DNA of 64,000 bases from positions 1,571,589 to 1,635,588 of the forward strand of contig MNCI01023302.1 in assembly GCA_015680685.1 (NCBI GenBank), read 5' to 3'. Each line of letters starts with the position of its first letter. Positions within the stretch are counted from its first letter, which is position 1. Under the pieces are notes generated by a model. The model was not told the DNA's origin. It was given only the letters and a program-made list of their open reading frames with translations, and ran no database searches. A program made the translations under genes and the position numbers. Shown here one piece after another: positions 44,930-57,301 of this stretch. The DNA comes from Gnetum montanum (lineage: Eukaryota > Streptophyta > Gnetopsida > Gnetales > Gnetaceae).

Positions 44930-45520
44930 AAGATGGTGATGATAATGCTGTTGTTGATGTTGTTGTGTAGCAGGTCAACCTCAGCGTGGACCTCCACTTG
45001 GGGTGGGCCCCCACCGCACCCCCATTATGATAAAGGAAAGGAAAGGTGGCCCAATCTAAATAAAGCAACCCATACACCCCCTTCCCTCCCTCCTTCCCTC
45101 CTCTTCCGCACGGACACGGACTTAGACTCACATCTTTCCTCTTTATTTGTTTTACCTTTGATTTCTTTGTCTTTCCCAGCCCTTGGACACGGACATTCTC
45201 TCGCACATTCTAATGCCTTTTATCAAACCTTAATCCCCCAATCAATTATCAAATTCCACCTTCGGCCACACATTCGCTATTTTTATTTATTTATCAACGT
45301 ATGGCTCTTCCACGCGCACAAAAGCCCAAAACCCAACGCATAAATCTACCGCCCCGTGGGCCCGGCACGCGTGCGCTCTGAGGTCAAAGCGGGGCATCAT
45401 TTTTGACTTGCCACATACGCCACTCTATTTGACTCGCGGCCACGTGGCTGCAATCCACCGGCTGCTGGCCCGCCTTTTGACCGCCTCAGTCGGTTGCAAC
45501 TTCGCCCATTTTAAAATCCT
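44930..45520. promoter_or_regulatory. GC-rich block with clustered W-box cores and a G-box
   Basis: A sharp rise in GC and CpG. Within 45,383-45,481 there are four TTGAC cores: 45,403, 45,429 and 45,477 on the plus strand, and GTCAA at 45,383 on the minus strand. There is also a CACGTG at 45,441-45,446 and an ACGCGT near 45,367. WRKY proteins bind TTGAC and bZIP/bHLH proteins bind CACGTG. The block is 2.3 kb upstream of the bHLH TATA box, or it could be the promoter of an unannotated plus-strand transcript. Its open frames overlap each other and look spurious. Confidence 0.45.
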
Positions 45521-46385
45521 TTTTTTTTCGTAATTAATTAATCAAAATGTACGAAAAGGAAAGAGAACATTGGTTGGTACTGGGTTCTTAATGTTGTTGT
45601 TGTTGGCTGCCCCGTCCCTTGTAACTGTAACACGGAAAAGAGGATAATGTAGTTGGGTGGGAAGAATCAGGAGCCAATTGCAGAGGATGAGCAAGAAGAC
45701 AAGATTATATGGGTTTTGTTTTGTTATTGTTTATGGTTCTGGTCTTGGGTATAATGGTGCGGTTTAACTTGAACATAATGGAGTTGGGATCATGGATGTG
45801 GTGTTTTTCTCTTCTTCTTCTTCTTTAATTATTATTTCTGGGTTTTCTTAAATATATTTGTTGACCAGTGACAGTCAGTTACTTCACCGTGGCGTCATCA
45901 TTGCTGATTGGGGTCTCAGCGGCATTTTTCAACCCCACCGGAATGATGGATTCCTTTCATGATTTGTCTGTTTCTGTTTTGAATTTTGCTCATCACCGGC
46001 CATAATTGACTTTTTTACATGGAAGTAATGTGTTATCAGTGAATGTAGATCAGGATGGAGTTCACCTCCTTTGTTCTATTATATATATATATTATATAGT
46101 TTCTTCTTGACGGAATTCTGTGTTCAATGCCCACTTGAAATAATCAGGGTTTTTGCATGAACAGTGATGGGGCTTTTCCGTTGAATTATGGGGATCGCCA
46201 CTTGAATCTGTGTTTGAATTGATGGAAAGTGTGCTGTCAGAATAAGAAAATCAAATCAGCATGAACATCATCAGCTTGAGAATTATAGTTTCTACCCATT
46301 TTTGAAGCGATTTTTCCATAGCCCTCAGGATTGTTGCGTTTTGTTTTGTTGTCGGTAGAAGCAAATGCATTGGAACTCCGTGAGA

Positions 46386-46410
46386 GTGGTGGTGGTGGTG
46401 GAGGAGGAGG
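46386..46410 (+). repeat. GGT/GGA trinucleotide microsatellite
   Basis: About five GGT units followed by three GGA units. Confidence 0.9.
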
Positions 46411-47720
46411 TGATAAAGTTTTTTCTGGTACAAATGATCATACTGATCACCCAATTTAGACCTATAGATGCGTAGCTTAACCTTCTTCATGTTTGTGGGT
46501 AGGAAGTCACGAGCGAACATAATTTGCTTTGTCCTTTTGAAGGAGAAATGGAGGTTAAAATCAAATAAAACAACATGATGCTTAATTTAAAATCAAATTT
46601 AAGCCGATAAAAGGTGTTTATTAACACTCATTTATAAAGTGCTTTTACATTTATGTTTTTTTTTTCATACTTACTTTTTAGATTTGTTTTATTAGGTGTT
46701 ACACCAACAGATTTGGTGGATCTCTAGCAATTATTCGTTCATAATAAGCTGAAGCAGAATTTACGAGAATCTAACAGGTAATACACCAAAAGTTAAAACA
46801 CTTCTTGGCATAGTTCTTCAACATGGTGTCATTTTAAATGATATTGAACAACTTGACATTGAACCTCATTGATTAAATGAATAAAAGATTACATACTAGT
46901 AAATTACATTAAGGTTGCTTTCATAATTCTCAAAAATCCAAAAAAAAACCATGTAAAACCTACTTTTATCATTCTCTAAAAATACAAGAAACTATTGTTT
47001 AACATTTGACGGTAAGAAAATTCTATTCCATGTTGCAATTCCTAATTTCAACCAGATCAATCATCAAATTTTTCATTCGTTACAACCCACTGAATTCCAA
47101 AGCAATCTTAGTATCCAACCGTAGCCATCTTTCCTAGACAAGTGCAATTAAAACTCAAACACTGTATAAACCGGTAAAACCATCAACCTGGTGTGCCAAA
47201 CTCAGCGACGACCTGTGAACCCTTCTGGAGCTCAAGTCGCCCATCCCTGCTTATGTTTGACTCCAGTGAATATCACCTTCAAAGACTTGGACTTCTCAAG
47301 TCTGCCCAAGTTTGACAATACTACCCACAAGAAAGAAATCAAGCATGTTTTTTTCGGTTCATTCTCACTAGCGTGATGGCTGGGTCTTTTGGCACATAGT
47401 GAGAAGGTCAAAGTTTATAAAAGCAAGAAGAGATCCTTCCAAGAAAATGGCTTCCTTACCTGATAAAACCAATCAAATTAAAACAAAAATTGCAGTGGTA
47501 GAACTTCCGACCATGGAAACCAAACCCTAACCCACCGTGAGGGGCACGAATATAATGTGGGGTGGTTTGAAATCAGTTTTTTGTTTGATCACGGCATTGA
47601 AACTTTAAAGGTGACAAAAGAATAAAAAGCATGGTCCAAGCATGCAAACAGACAATCATGCACTTGTTGAAATTAAGCTGCAGTACAGTGGCAAAAGACA
47701 ACACATGTTCTGATTCCTGT

Positions 47721-47743
47721 TTTTCTTTCTTTCTTTCTTTCTT
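47721..47743 (+). repeat. (TTTC)n microsatellite
   Basis: About five TTTC units. Confidence 0.9.
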
Positions 47744-48679
47744 CCTTTACCTGCTGTCAACGGTCCCTCTATATTCTGATAATAATAATTATTATTATAC
47801 TTGTTATTATTTTAGTTTTGGGTCAGGTCTAATCCACCCTTCCTTTTTTGCTTCATTTCCTGCTGCAAGCATTCCCTGAAACAAGGTGTTGTTGGGTCTG
47901 TCTCCTTTATGTTTTAAATCAGAGAAACCAGAGAAGGAATAACTAAATAAATAAATTGGGCAGTGCTGCAAATTGTAAAACTGCAGCGGCTGCTTCTGCT
48001 TTGGGGAAAGCAGTAAAGTTTTCTTATGCAGCCGACAGGACACGCTAGAAGAGGAGTTGGAGATGGGGACTCTTTTAAGGGTTTCAAAATTCAGGAGCCT
48101 TTCTCAATTATTAGTCTGCTTTTCATTCTGATCCGTTTAAAATTTAAATCTGTCTGGTTCTTCCTTGGATATCTATCAGCCTAGAATTGTCCAATCACAC
48201 GAGCACCGGATCTTAAACAAAGGTTTGGGATTTTAAATTTATGGTCTAGGTTTCTTCTTGCACAGAATCTTTTTTCCCACTAGGCATTTTGTTCACATCA
48301 ATTGAAAATCCCCAGAAATATTTTTCTTTAAAGTTTCTTTTTCCTTTTATTGATCAAGAATAGGACCATGGCAATGATGGGATGCCATTTGTGGTGGGAT
48401 ACCATAAGATGAGCTTGAAAAAAACATTGGATTTTGGAGTGAAACAAGTTCATACGGTCCTTGCCCTGTGCATGTGGTAAGGAATGTTCATGTGAAATAA
48501 AAGGCAGTCAAAACAGTGCCTTTCCTGCAGATGAAAATTCATTCTTCTTATTGCACGGGTTTTGCTTCCTTTACAAAGGTTTTCTCTAGAAACCAGGAAA
48601 AAGCAAAGGACATGTCTGAAATGCCGCAACTAAAAATGACTTCAAATTTGAGGATAATTTTGATACAAAATGGATGAAC

Positions 48680-48706
48680 AAAAAAAAAAAAAAAAAAAAA
48701 AAAAAA
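48680..48706 (+). repeat. Poly-A run (27 A)
   Basis: An uninterrupted A run. It could be a microsatellite or the tail of a retroposed sequence, but nothing recognisable precedes it. Confidence 0.85.
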
Positions 48707-49500
48707 CAAGCTCGTTAATCTTCGTTGGCCTTCTGCAACAAAAGGAGTTGCCTTCTTTAAAGGGTATTAGCGGGAAGTTATTCAACTCGCAATAGAGATT
48801 TCAGACAACATATAGAAAGGCATACCCTCATTTCAAACCTTATGTTGGAAGAATGCACGAAGCGCTCTTTCTTTAAAGTTTGAAGAAGTAATAAAAGTTT
48901 GATTACGATGAACTTCCTTTAAGCTCTTAGCTTCTTTTCTTTTCCCCACTTTTTATTTTCTCTGACACTCTCTGACCATGAATTTCATAATGAATTGATC
49001 TTCTATTGGATTATTTACTTACATATTTTTTTCATAATGTTCTCACATTGACTTCTCATAAGTTTTTTTTTTAACTTCTCATAAGTTATAATTTCTCTCA
49101 AGTTCTCACACGTTTCTCATAAAGATTACATACGTCTCAATTTTATTTTCAAATTTTAACTTCATTACATATTTCATATTACACATTACGTTTTCTTAAA
49201 AATCATATTCAGATATATGGGTTCATGCATTGATCTATTAATCATTAAAGAGTTCACGTGAGATCTAGAAAAGAGACTTGATTCCTTAGTTGAATCATTA
49301 AGAAAATAGAGTGGTAAGACCTATTTTTTATCAATTCAAGTTATTTAGACCATCTAGTATATAAAATCCATTGGATTTAAGAGCTTTTTATTTGGCATCC
49401 TTGCAAATGTCTTTAAATTTACACATAAATCATTGAATAAGATTAAAAAAATAAACATCTTATTTTAACTAGTTCTGACCAATCCAGGGCAAATTTATTT

Positions 49501-50308
49501 CCTTTAAAAGCCGAGATTTCATTTTATGTATAAATTGTGATTAAAGGGAATAGATCCCTTAGCTATGTTTAATTACCTATAAATTCTTATATACATATTG
49601 AACAAAAAGATAGATTAGGGGTTATTCTAATCAATAGCCATTGTTTTTACCCTCCTTTATGCTTAGGTCTAGTAAAAACCTACAAATAAGGTTGATTGTA
49701 TTTTACTTTTTGTATTTTCAAAGGATCACTACCTTAATGTAGCCTCATTACATCTATCTATTATTCATAGCCTAGAATTCTAAAGAATCCAAAAAAAGTA
49801 CAAATCTCAAGGTGACTTACATCATCATTATAACCATTGTTGTAAGTAATTTATGATAGTCTATTCCTAGTATATATAATAGTCATGACACATGTAGAAT
49901 TAGCCCACACTGAGTTTACAACCAACTCACATCTAAATTTTAACTCAAAATTCAAATTCTAAAAGCCATTGCCACTCACTCAAGCCAATCTTACACTATA
50001 CTTGTACCTATATTGCAACATATTTAAGGATCAAATCATAAATCATAGTTAACTTGTGTCCAACATTTAAATCTTCACATATCATCATAAATCATAACAT
50101 TGTCTCATGATTGGTTGTTTTTAACTAACCACAACTCAATGTCAGATGGTGCTGAGGTTGTGGTCCTTCATAAAACCCACCATGACTAAATCTAGCTTAT
50201 GGCCAACCCATGCTCAACTTACACCTAATTCTCTAACCACCTTCAAATATTGAGATCCATTTTCTTGATACGCTAGGCCACCCATGCACTATTGGAAGTT
50301 TGACAAAG
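49501..50308. other. Presumed 5' LTR region of a Copia element (boundaries unresolved)
   Basis: The sequence immediately before the primer-binding site at 50,309 must include the end of an LTR (it finishes TTTGACA). The start of the LTR and its partner copy were not found. Confidence 0.4.
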
Positions 50309-50320
50309 TGGTATTAGAGT
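50309..50320 (+). other. Primer-binding site of the plus-strand Copia element
   Basis: TGGTATTAGAGT, two changes from the tRNA-Met type TGGTATCAGAGC, followed about 200 bp later by Copia gag. Confidence 0.65.
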
Positions 50321-50359
50321 GTCATAATGAAGACATGGCAATCAAAGTTATTCTAAGGT

Positions 50360-51494
50360 TTATAGTAATCTTTAATAAGTCCTAAGATTTATCATATTAA
50401 AGCTACCTAATGAAAAACTTGCTCTTCCACTTGATCCTAATAACATGGCTAGCGAACAAAGGAGGCAATTGGATAGGGATAGAAAACAAGATGCATATGT
50501 CAAAAAAAATCATATGTATAAGTGTGTTTGAATCCACAGAAGCAAGGATCATTATCAAGGATACCTCTAAGCAATGCTAGGATGTTCTTCAACAAGATTT
50601 TAGAGGTAATATGATTAATAAAAAAATAAAAGACATGAAGTTTATGTATAAGTTTGATGATTTGAAAATGTATAAGGGTGAATCTTTTGAGCATTTCTTA
50701 AATAAATTGTTTGTTATCCTTAGAAAATTTTATGAATATCAATTTGACTATACTATAAAGAGAAAAGTCGATAAAGTCATCCAAATATTGTAGAATGATT
50801 ATAACTTTACCAATGTCACAATGATTGTCATTCAAACAAAAAATCTTAATGTATACATTATAGATGAGCTAGTGTCTTTACTTATGTGTACATTATAGAT
50901 GAGTTAGTGTCTTTACTTAGGCCACTTGTAGAATTAAAGATGTCTAATTCTAGTTCTAATTCCAATTTCAATGAGGATGCTTATACATAAACAGATACTT
51001 CAAGAGGTAGCAAATAACATAGAAGAACAGATAGAGGCAAAAATAATTAACAAAGATAAGAAATATCATTATAAGAATAAAGGAACCAAAACTTCAAAGG
51101 CAACTTCTAATTATACAAAGGCAATTTTAGAGATGGAAGGATAAATTTCAATCAAAGAAACAACAATGGTATGTCATCTTTATCTATATCTAGATGTAAA
51201 TTTTATAATAAGAAGGGCCACAATATGAATAAATGTTAGCAAAATATGTACTTATAAAACCTTTGTATCGAAGACAATACCAAGCCAATACAAAGAGACA
51301 CTCAAGCCCTTACTCAAGACAAGGGAAATAAAGTAATGTATTTTTTTCATTTTATATAATCAAAGAATTTCATTCTAGCACTTGGATCACTAATAATAGT
51401 TATAGCAACTACATGACACCTAATATGAAAAGTTTTCTTGAGTTTAAGACAGCTTAAATTCTTGGTAGCATAAAGGTTTATGATGCTACCTATG
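50360..51494 (+). pseudogene. Ty1/Copia gag and protease start, broken, left of the nested Gypsy
   Basis: The plus-strand frame at 50,611-50,793 carries KFMYKFDDLKMYKGESFEHFLNKL (canonical: LRRKFExLKMKExESVxDYxxRL), the UBN2 gag core. At about 51,190-51,235 the zinc knuckle reads CKFYNKKGHNMNKC, with the second Cys changed to Tyr. At 51,385-51,430 WITNNSYSNYMT matches the aspartic protease motif W(I/L)xDSGxSxHMT with the catalytic Asp replaced by Asn. A direct repeat of a GTACATTATAGATGAG block (about 50,850-50,915) is a local duplication. The reading is cut at 51,494 inside the protease and continues at 58,353. Confidence 0.75.
51490..51494. repeat. Target site duplication CTATG, left copy
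   Basis: CTATG immediately before the LTR terminus TGATGAGC. The identical CTATG follows the other terminus at 58,348-58,352. Confidence 0.85.
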
Positions 51495-52259
51495 TGATGA
51501 GCGGCGAGGTATCCCTACGCTCAACCTTACGAATATGAGTGTCCATGCACAATCCAGTCAAATTCCAAGGACTAAGTGCTTATGCCCCTTTGTGGAACAA
51601 GGATGGATTGATCAATCATTGTCTTCCCAAGCTTACTTGTATAGCATGATTGTATGGTTAAGTAAACTTGAGGTACATGATTTTTATTGTTTTTATGTTT
51701 TTATGTCCTAGTGCTACAAAGGGAGGAGAGAGATAACTAAGTAACTAATGTTGATTTAACTACTCAACTATGCTTTAACTAGTCCTAACACCAGCATCCG
51801 TTCTCACTTTCTGTACACATCCTGAACCAATGCAACACGACGGGGATTACCAAACACTAACTGTTACTAGGTTACCAAGCATTACACGCATGCTCGAAGT
51901 GATTGTACTGAGTGTGCTTACTTAAGAGGGTTATAGGGTGAGAGAGAGAACATTAATTAACTAAGGAAAGAATTAAGTAACAGTAATTAATATTAATTAA
52001 TCTATTCTGAATGTTGCAAGGTTTATCACAAAGTTTGTCTTTATTGACGTGCACAAGGTGTGCTCAGGTACACAATGCTGGAAGAAAGATCCATTCACTT
52101 TATGACTCTGCTCAAAAATAATTCTATCTTTGGAAAGGGAAAAAGGTAAGAGATTGGGTAAGGGACTAAGACTAACTATGCAAACCAAGTGCACTCGCCT
52201 ATTATTTATACATAATGAGGCAGGCCCCAATATCGTGTATGTGATATCATGGCTCATCA
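51495..52259 (-). repeat. 3' LTR of the nested Gypsy element
   Basis: 765 bp, complete, with termini TGATGAGC and GCTCATCA. By eye, 51,907-52,259 aligns with the surviving 57,983-58,347 part of the other LTR at roughly 10% mismatch. It also aligns with 23,576-24,462 in the opposite orientation. Confidence 0.85.
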
Positions 52260-52269
52260 TACCCCCAGG
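52260..52269 (-). other. Polypurine tract of the nested Gypsy element
   Basis: CCTGGGGGTA on the minus strand directly before the LTR's TGATGAGC. The related fragment has GTGGGGGTA at the same place (23,567-23,575). Confidence 0.75.
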
Positions 52270-54118
52270 ACTGAATGAAAACTCATCCTTGAGTTCCTTA
52301 CAAAATACTGGGAAGGTATGGGATTATTGACAGGGAATAACAAACTTAAAGTGCTCGGTGAATGGATTGACAAACATATTACAACATTGGTGTTCATGCC
52401 CTTTGTGATGAACATTGTACATAGATGACATCCAAACCCTCATCCGACAGCTTCAAGAGAGAGTAAAGAAAATGAGACGCATTGCTACTGATGTCGCGAT
52501 TGCGCCTTCTGTTGTTTATCCATGGCCACGTGACCAAACTTATTTTCGGCGTAAACGCTTTAGCTCCAATCCATTCGGAGTGCTTCTTCCTATCCCAATC
52601 CATAGTTCGTGTAATCGCCATCTACACACACAACACAGTCATGAATGAGCAAGGATAAGTAAACCATAATGTAGTTGATACCTTGCCTCGATATAAAGTG
52701 CATTGGCTGGGTTGTGATTATGGCAGAAACTAGGTTAGAGGTTTATCATTGATAACTACCCAAGGTGTAGGGGTGATACAAATAGTAGAATTAAAAAATT
52801 GTGATAGGGCCCCCATGACTAAGAGTGAACCTCCAGTAGCAATAGGGTGGAAAAATATAGGGAACAAGAAAAACGGGAAAAATAACAACGATGATGCCAA
52901 TAAATTGGATGTCATGGATGGGGATGAAATGATAAATTGTTGATTGTAAGAAATGTTTAAGGAGAAGAATTTAACAATTGAATCATAAAGGAATGTTAGT
53001 GGGTCCTCCCCAAAGTAGGCTCCTGCCCTTTATGCCCTGACAAACCCACAAACCAAAGAGTCTGTAGGCTCTAGGAATGACATATGGAAACAATGGTTAA
53101 AGACTGACCCACAAGAATTTACCAAAGAATAAAAATGCATCAACTAGGAGATAGACTAATCATAAAATCAACAATGAGGTGGAAAATGGGAAGAAAGATG
53201 GAGAGTATAAAATGGAATGGAATCCCAAGAGCAAGGTTGTGTAAAGTCCCAGGTGTATTTTATGGTTAAGGTGACTAAGTAGAACTCATTCCAAATCTGG
53301 ACTCAAACCAACCACATTCAGTGACCTCGCATCAATACACTTGGCCAATCCATCCCCTTGAAGCAACAAGAATGCTTCCCCAAAGAGGCACCACCATTCC
53401 AAGGAGATCGAGATGGAGAAGCAGGAAGCGAGAAAGGGCCTTAGTTAGAGGGAACCTTCAGGCATGGGTAACATGTCTTTCCAGTGCCATAACTAGTGCT
53501 TGTAGCCCATATTTATTTATGATGTCTAAGGGTTATGCTTTGAATTTTCACACTTTTTTTCTTTCGTGTGAGAACCACACCATGTAAAGAATTATTTGAT
53601 TTATTTGACTTCCTGATGTTTGGTCATTGGCAGAATGGCAAAGAACCCATGAAAAGCATCCAAGTACCCCAAGAGAATAACTAGCACATGTGCATTGAAT
53701 CCCCTTGAAGTCACACCCTTTTCAACCATTGAATCCTTCCTTAGTTTGAAGAATACGAAGCCACCAATTCATTAATAAGTTTATTTAGAAAAAGGGATAG
53801 TACAGTTCCAAGACCAAGGGAGACCATAAAGTTGAATGGAGGAATGGACGGTGTGGAATCATTACCTATTTTATCAAAAGAACCATATTATAGTATCAAC
53901 ATTGAAAATCAAAGGTAAAAACCAAAAATTAGCAACCAACATCATTATGATACAATCCACCATCATGAGCACTTATTGTAAGACAAATAAAATTAAATCA
54001 AACTAGGAGATAGTAAAAATTGTGAATGATGGTGTAAAACAAAAATAAGTAGATTTTAAAAATGTGCAAAACAAAAATGTGTAAAAAAAATACAAAAGGA
54101 ACTAAGGGCTTAGAATGG
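52270..54118 (-). other. Long 3' untranslated region of the nested Gypsy element
   Basis: 1.85 kb between the end of the polyprotein and the polypurine tract. No ORF is supported. It is collinear with 21,560-23,566 in the related copy (shared phrases GGCTACAAGCACT, CTAACTAAGGCCCTTTCTC, AATTGGTGGCTTCG), so it is a stable part of the family and not random flanking DNA. Confidence 0.65.
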
Positions 54119-55171
54119 TTAGCATTGGTGGCCATCTCCTCCATGACTGAGTTGGAAGGAGGGGATCCGAAATAACGAGCAAGGTTGTCCACCAATAGAG
54201 TTAGTATTGGTATTGGCTATTCTAAGCTCATGGAAAGGTTTCGTTTGTTGGATGTTGACCAAAAATTTCTTATTTGGGCTCTTAGGTTTGTAAATCATCA
54301 TGGCCCCTAAAGGAAAAGTTGCATAAATAATATAAGGTCCTTCCCACAACGTTTGAAATTTGGTGTGTTGTGGCACATGTGCGGGATTCCAGTATAGAAC
54401 CTTATCTCTTGGTTAATATTTAACTTTCCTAATTTTTAGGTCATGACATCATTTATTGAAGGCCTTGTGCAATTTGTTAGATGACAGGGTGGCTAATCAG
54501 TTCTCATCTAGCAAGTTAAGGGTCATTAATCGTTCTTTTTGTGCTAGATCAAGGTCAAGGTTGAGATCACACATCATAGATAGTGTATAGAGTTCTGCTT
54601 GAATGGGAAGCATTGGAAGTTTCTCATACACTAACTCATAGGAAGAGTAGCCTATAGGAAGTTTCCATGTGGAGCGGTATGCCCAAAGAGCATCATTCAG
54701 TTTGGTGCTTCAATCTCTCCTATACTTGCTAATAGTTCTTGTTAATATTTTCATAATCTCCCTATTGGTGACCTCATCTTGACCATTCGCTTGAGGGTGG
54801 TATGGAGTAGTCAGTTTGTGTTCAACCCCTAAGCCTTGCATCAGCTTCCAAAAAGTTGCACCTATAAAATGTGTGTCATTGTCAGAAATAAGTGCATGAG
54901 GCATGGCAAACCTATTTACGATTTGTTTTTGAAAAAATAGTGTACTTGTAGATGATGTACAATCCTTAACAGTAGTTGCTTCTACCCATTTTGTAAAGTA
55001 GTCAATAGTAACAACGATGTAAGCTTTTCTATTGGACATTGGTGTAATGGGCCCCATAAAATCAATTTCCCATATGTCGAAGGGTTCTAAATGTTCAATC
55101 CATTGTTGTAGACCCTCTATTCTAGCAGTCATTCCTCCATCACATTGACAGTGATGAGCATCCCAAAACAA
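54119..55171 (-). pseudogene. Gypsy integrase, mostly readable but broken
   Basis: Integrase inserts the cDNA copy into the host genome. The segment 55,171-54,710 (153 residues) is open. The catalytic triad can be seen: Asp in WEIDFMGP, Asp in ALISDNDTHF, and Glu in ANGQDEVTNREI. FTKWVEA and TTPYHPQANGQ lie around them. Upstream, the HHCC zinc region is degraded (DAHHCQCDGG remains). After a break, 54,376-54,119 gives the C-terminal GPYIIYATFPLGAMMIY...FLVNIQQTKPFH, matching the usual GPFxVxxVFPHGA...FKVNGxRLKPY end of non-chromodomain Gypsy integrases. The intact triad is notable in an otherwise dead element. Confidence 0.82.
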
Positions 55172-56289
55172 TGTAGGCCAATAATATCCTGCAAGTAGGA
55201 TTTTAATGGTTGTTCATCTCCTAGCATAATGACCCCCACAAGGACCCTCATGAGCATCTTGGAGAACTCATAGTTGATTTATATCGAGAACGCACCATTG
55301 AACCAAGCCATCGGGACATGCTTTATAAAGTTTCCCATTGATCTCCATAAAATACTTGGCTTGGTGAAGGAACTATTGTTTCTTTTTAGCATCTAACTCT
55401 TGTGGTGTTTGTTGTCTAAGGAGATAGGTGAGAATACTACTATACTAGTTTTTTTCTATGGTTAATTGATTAGTTACTACACCTACAAAGAGGAGTTCAT
55501 CAGGGAAGCAATCAGAAATTGGATACTCATCCTCTTTTTTGTCCCATCACAACCAAGATAAATGATCAGCAACTATGTTCTCGATGCCTTTTCGATCAAT
55601 CATTGTAAGATCAAACTCTTGTAAGGTTAAAAGCCATCATATGATGCGAGGGCTCACCATTGGTTTATTCATTAGAAACCTTATTGCACTATGATCCATG
55701 TGCATGAATACCTTATAGCCTAAGACATAGTGCCTAAATTTTTCTAGTACAAACACTATAGCCATTAATTTTTTCTTTGTTGTGGTGTAGTTAAGTTATG
55801 CACCAGCAATACTCTTACTTGCACAGTGGATGTAATAAGGACATTTTTGGTCATCTAACTATGTAAGTACAGCTCCTAAAGCATAGTTGGATGCGTCAGT
55901 CATTATGTGAAATGGTCTGGACCAGTCAGGAGCTTGTAGAATGGGTGTTTCTATGAGCTTCTATTTTAAATTTTGGAAAGCTAGTTCACATTCCCTAGTC
56001 CATTCAAAAGGTACGTCCTTTTTCGTTAGTTCAACCAATGGTTTTGCAACCTTTGAAAAGTTCTCAATAAACCTTCTGTAGTAGCCAGTGTGTCCAAGGA
56101 ATGACCAAATATCTTTTACAGTTTTAGGTTGCCAAGTGATTCCTTGGATAACTTTGATTTTTTGGGGGTCTACCTCTATCTCTATTCACAAAATCTTATG
56201 CCGTAATACAACACCTTCTTGGATCATTAAATGGCCTTTTTACCAGTTGAGCTTTAAATTTATTTCTGTACATCACTTTAGTACTTGCT
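55172..56289 (-). pseudogene. RNase H and RT-thumb region of the nested Gypsy element, decayed
   Basis: Minus-strand text connects the RT and integrase but contains many stops. Landmarks such as the LGHxIS equivalent, a KKDVPFEWTRECELAF-like piece near 55,990 and a HxDHSAIR-type block near 55,680 are recognisable. No continuous frame remains. Confidence 0.55.
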
Positions 56290-57045
56290 CTAACCAGTAT
56301 TAAAGTTCGCTCCATAAGTGGAGAATTCGTCCATGAAGACTTCCACACCATTTCCCATCTGCTGATAGAATATGCCTAGAACTAATCGTTGAAAAGTTGC
56401 AAAGGCATTGCATAAGCCAAACGACATCTGTTTGTATGCAAATGTTCCTAAAGGACTAGTGAACATAGTCTTGGATTTATCTTTTGGAGCTATTTTTATT
56501 TGGTTGTACCCACTGTACCTATCCAAAAAACTATAGTAGTGATGCCCTACAATGGTGTCTAAGACTTGGTCAACGAATGGCAATGGAAAGTGGTCCTTGA
56601 ATGTTGTCATATTTAGTAGCCTAAAATCTATACACATCCTCCATTTACCTCCCTTCTTAGTCATAATAACTAAGGGACTAACTCATTCACTATCAGCAAT
56701 GGGGTATATGAACCCAACTTTTAGAAGCTGTTTGACTTCTTCCTTAACCACTTGCTTAAGCTTTGGGTTCAATCGCCTTTGCGATTGTCGTCAAGGCTTC
56801 ATGGAGGGGTCGGTGTAAATTCTATGTTGGCATATCCTAGGATCTATTCTGGTTAATTTATGACATGACCAAGTGAAGGCTTTCGACCATTTTTTTATCA
56901 CCTTCAGCAATCTCTCTTTCTGTTGAGGAGCAAGCTTCACATTAATAATTACCGGTTTTCCATTCTTGAGAAACATGTACTCCATACCGATGGGCAATGG
57001 TTTTAACTCAAGGGGCTTCTGCTTAAACTTATTAGGGATTTCCAA
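56290..57045 (-). pseudogene. Gypsy reverse transcriptase, N-terminal and palm, broken
   Basis: Segment 57,045-56,791 carries the pre-RT linker (LELKPLPIGMEYMFL, KVIKKWSKAFTWS, HRIYTDPSMKP). Segment 56,664-56,290 carries RT motifs: KKGGKWRMCIDFRLLN, DHFPLPFVDQVLD, HYYSFLDRYSGYNQI, TMFTSPLGTFAY and MSFGLCNAFATFQR. The active-site box reads VFMDEFSTYG where VFMDDFSVYG is usual, so the second Asp of the DD pair is Glu. The first aspartate in FLD is retained. The wording resembles Athila/Tat-type RT rather than chromovirus RT. A frameshift separates the two segments. Confidence 0.82.
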
Positions 57046-57301
57046 CTTCCCCCAGTTGATATTTTCAATGTCAAGACTTCAAAGTTAGTGATGGACTTGC
57101 TCTAATGTGTCTATGCTATTGATGTAAGCGTAAGTCAAACCCTCAGTTAGTTCCATGCATATAGTTGAACTGCTCTCTTGATTAGCTGTCAACCATTGGG
57201 TGCCTTGTCTTGTGGCTGCTACATAGGCATATTTATATATTAGTCACTTGTGCACACTGATTGCATGCAAGCAATATTAAACGTTACAAAAACCATGACT
57301 T

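Larger units (their letters stand above)
45521..49500. other. Gene-flanking DNA without recognised genes
   Basis: No retroelement motifs. The frames at 46,251-46,520 (minus), 47,191-47,376 (plus) and 47,631-47,879 have no family similarity that I recognise. The segment around 47,170-47,340 has coding-like composition (MCQTQRRPVNPSGAQVAHPC...) and could be a gene scrap. Simple repeats are listed separately. Confidence 0.4.

Noticed and set aside
44933-45343. 136-residue plus-strand frame and an overlapping 105-residue minus-strand frame in the GC-rich block
   Set aside because: Low-complexity, no family motifs, and both strands are open because of base composition. Regulatory DNA is a better reading.
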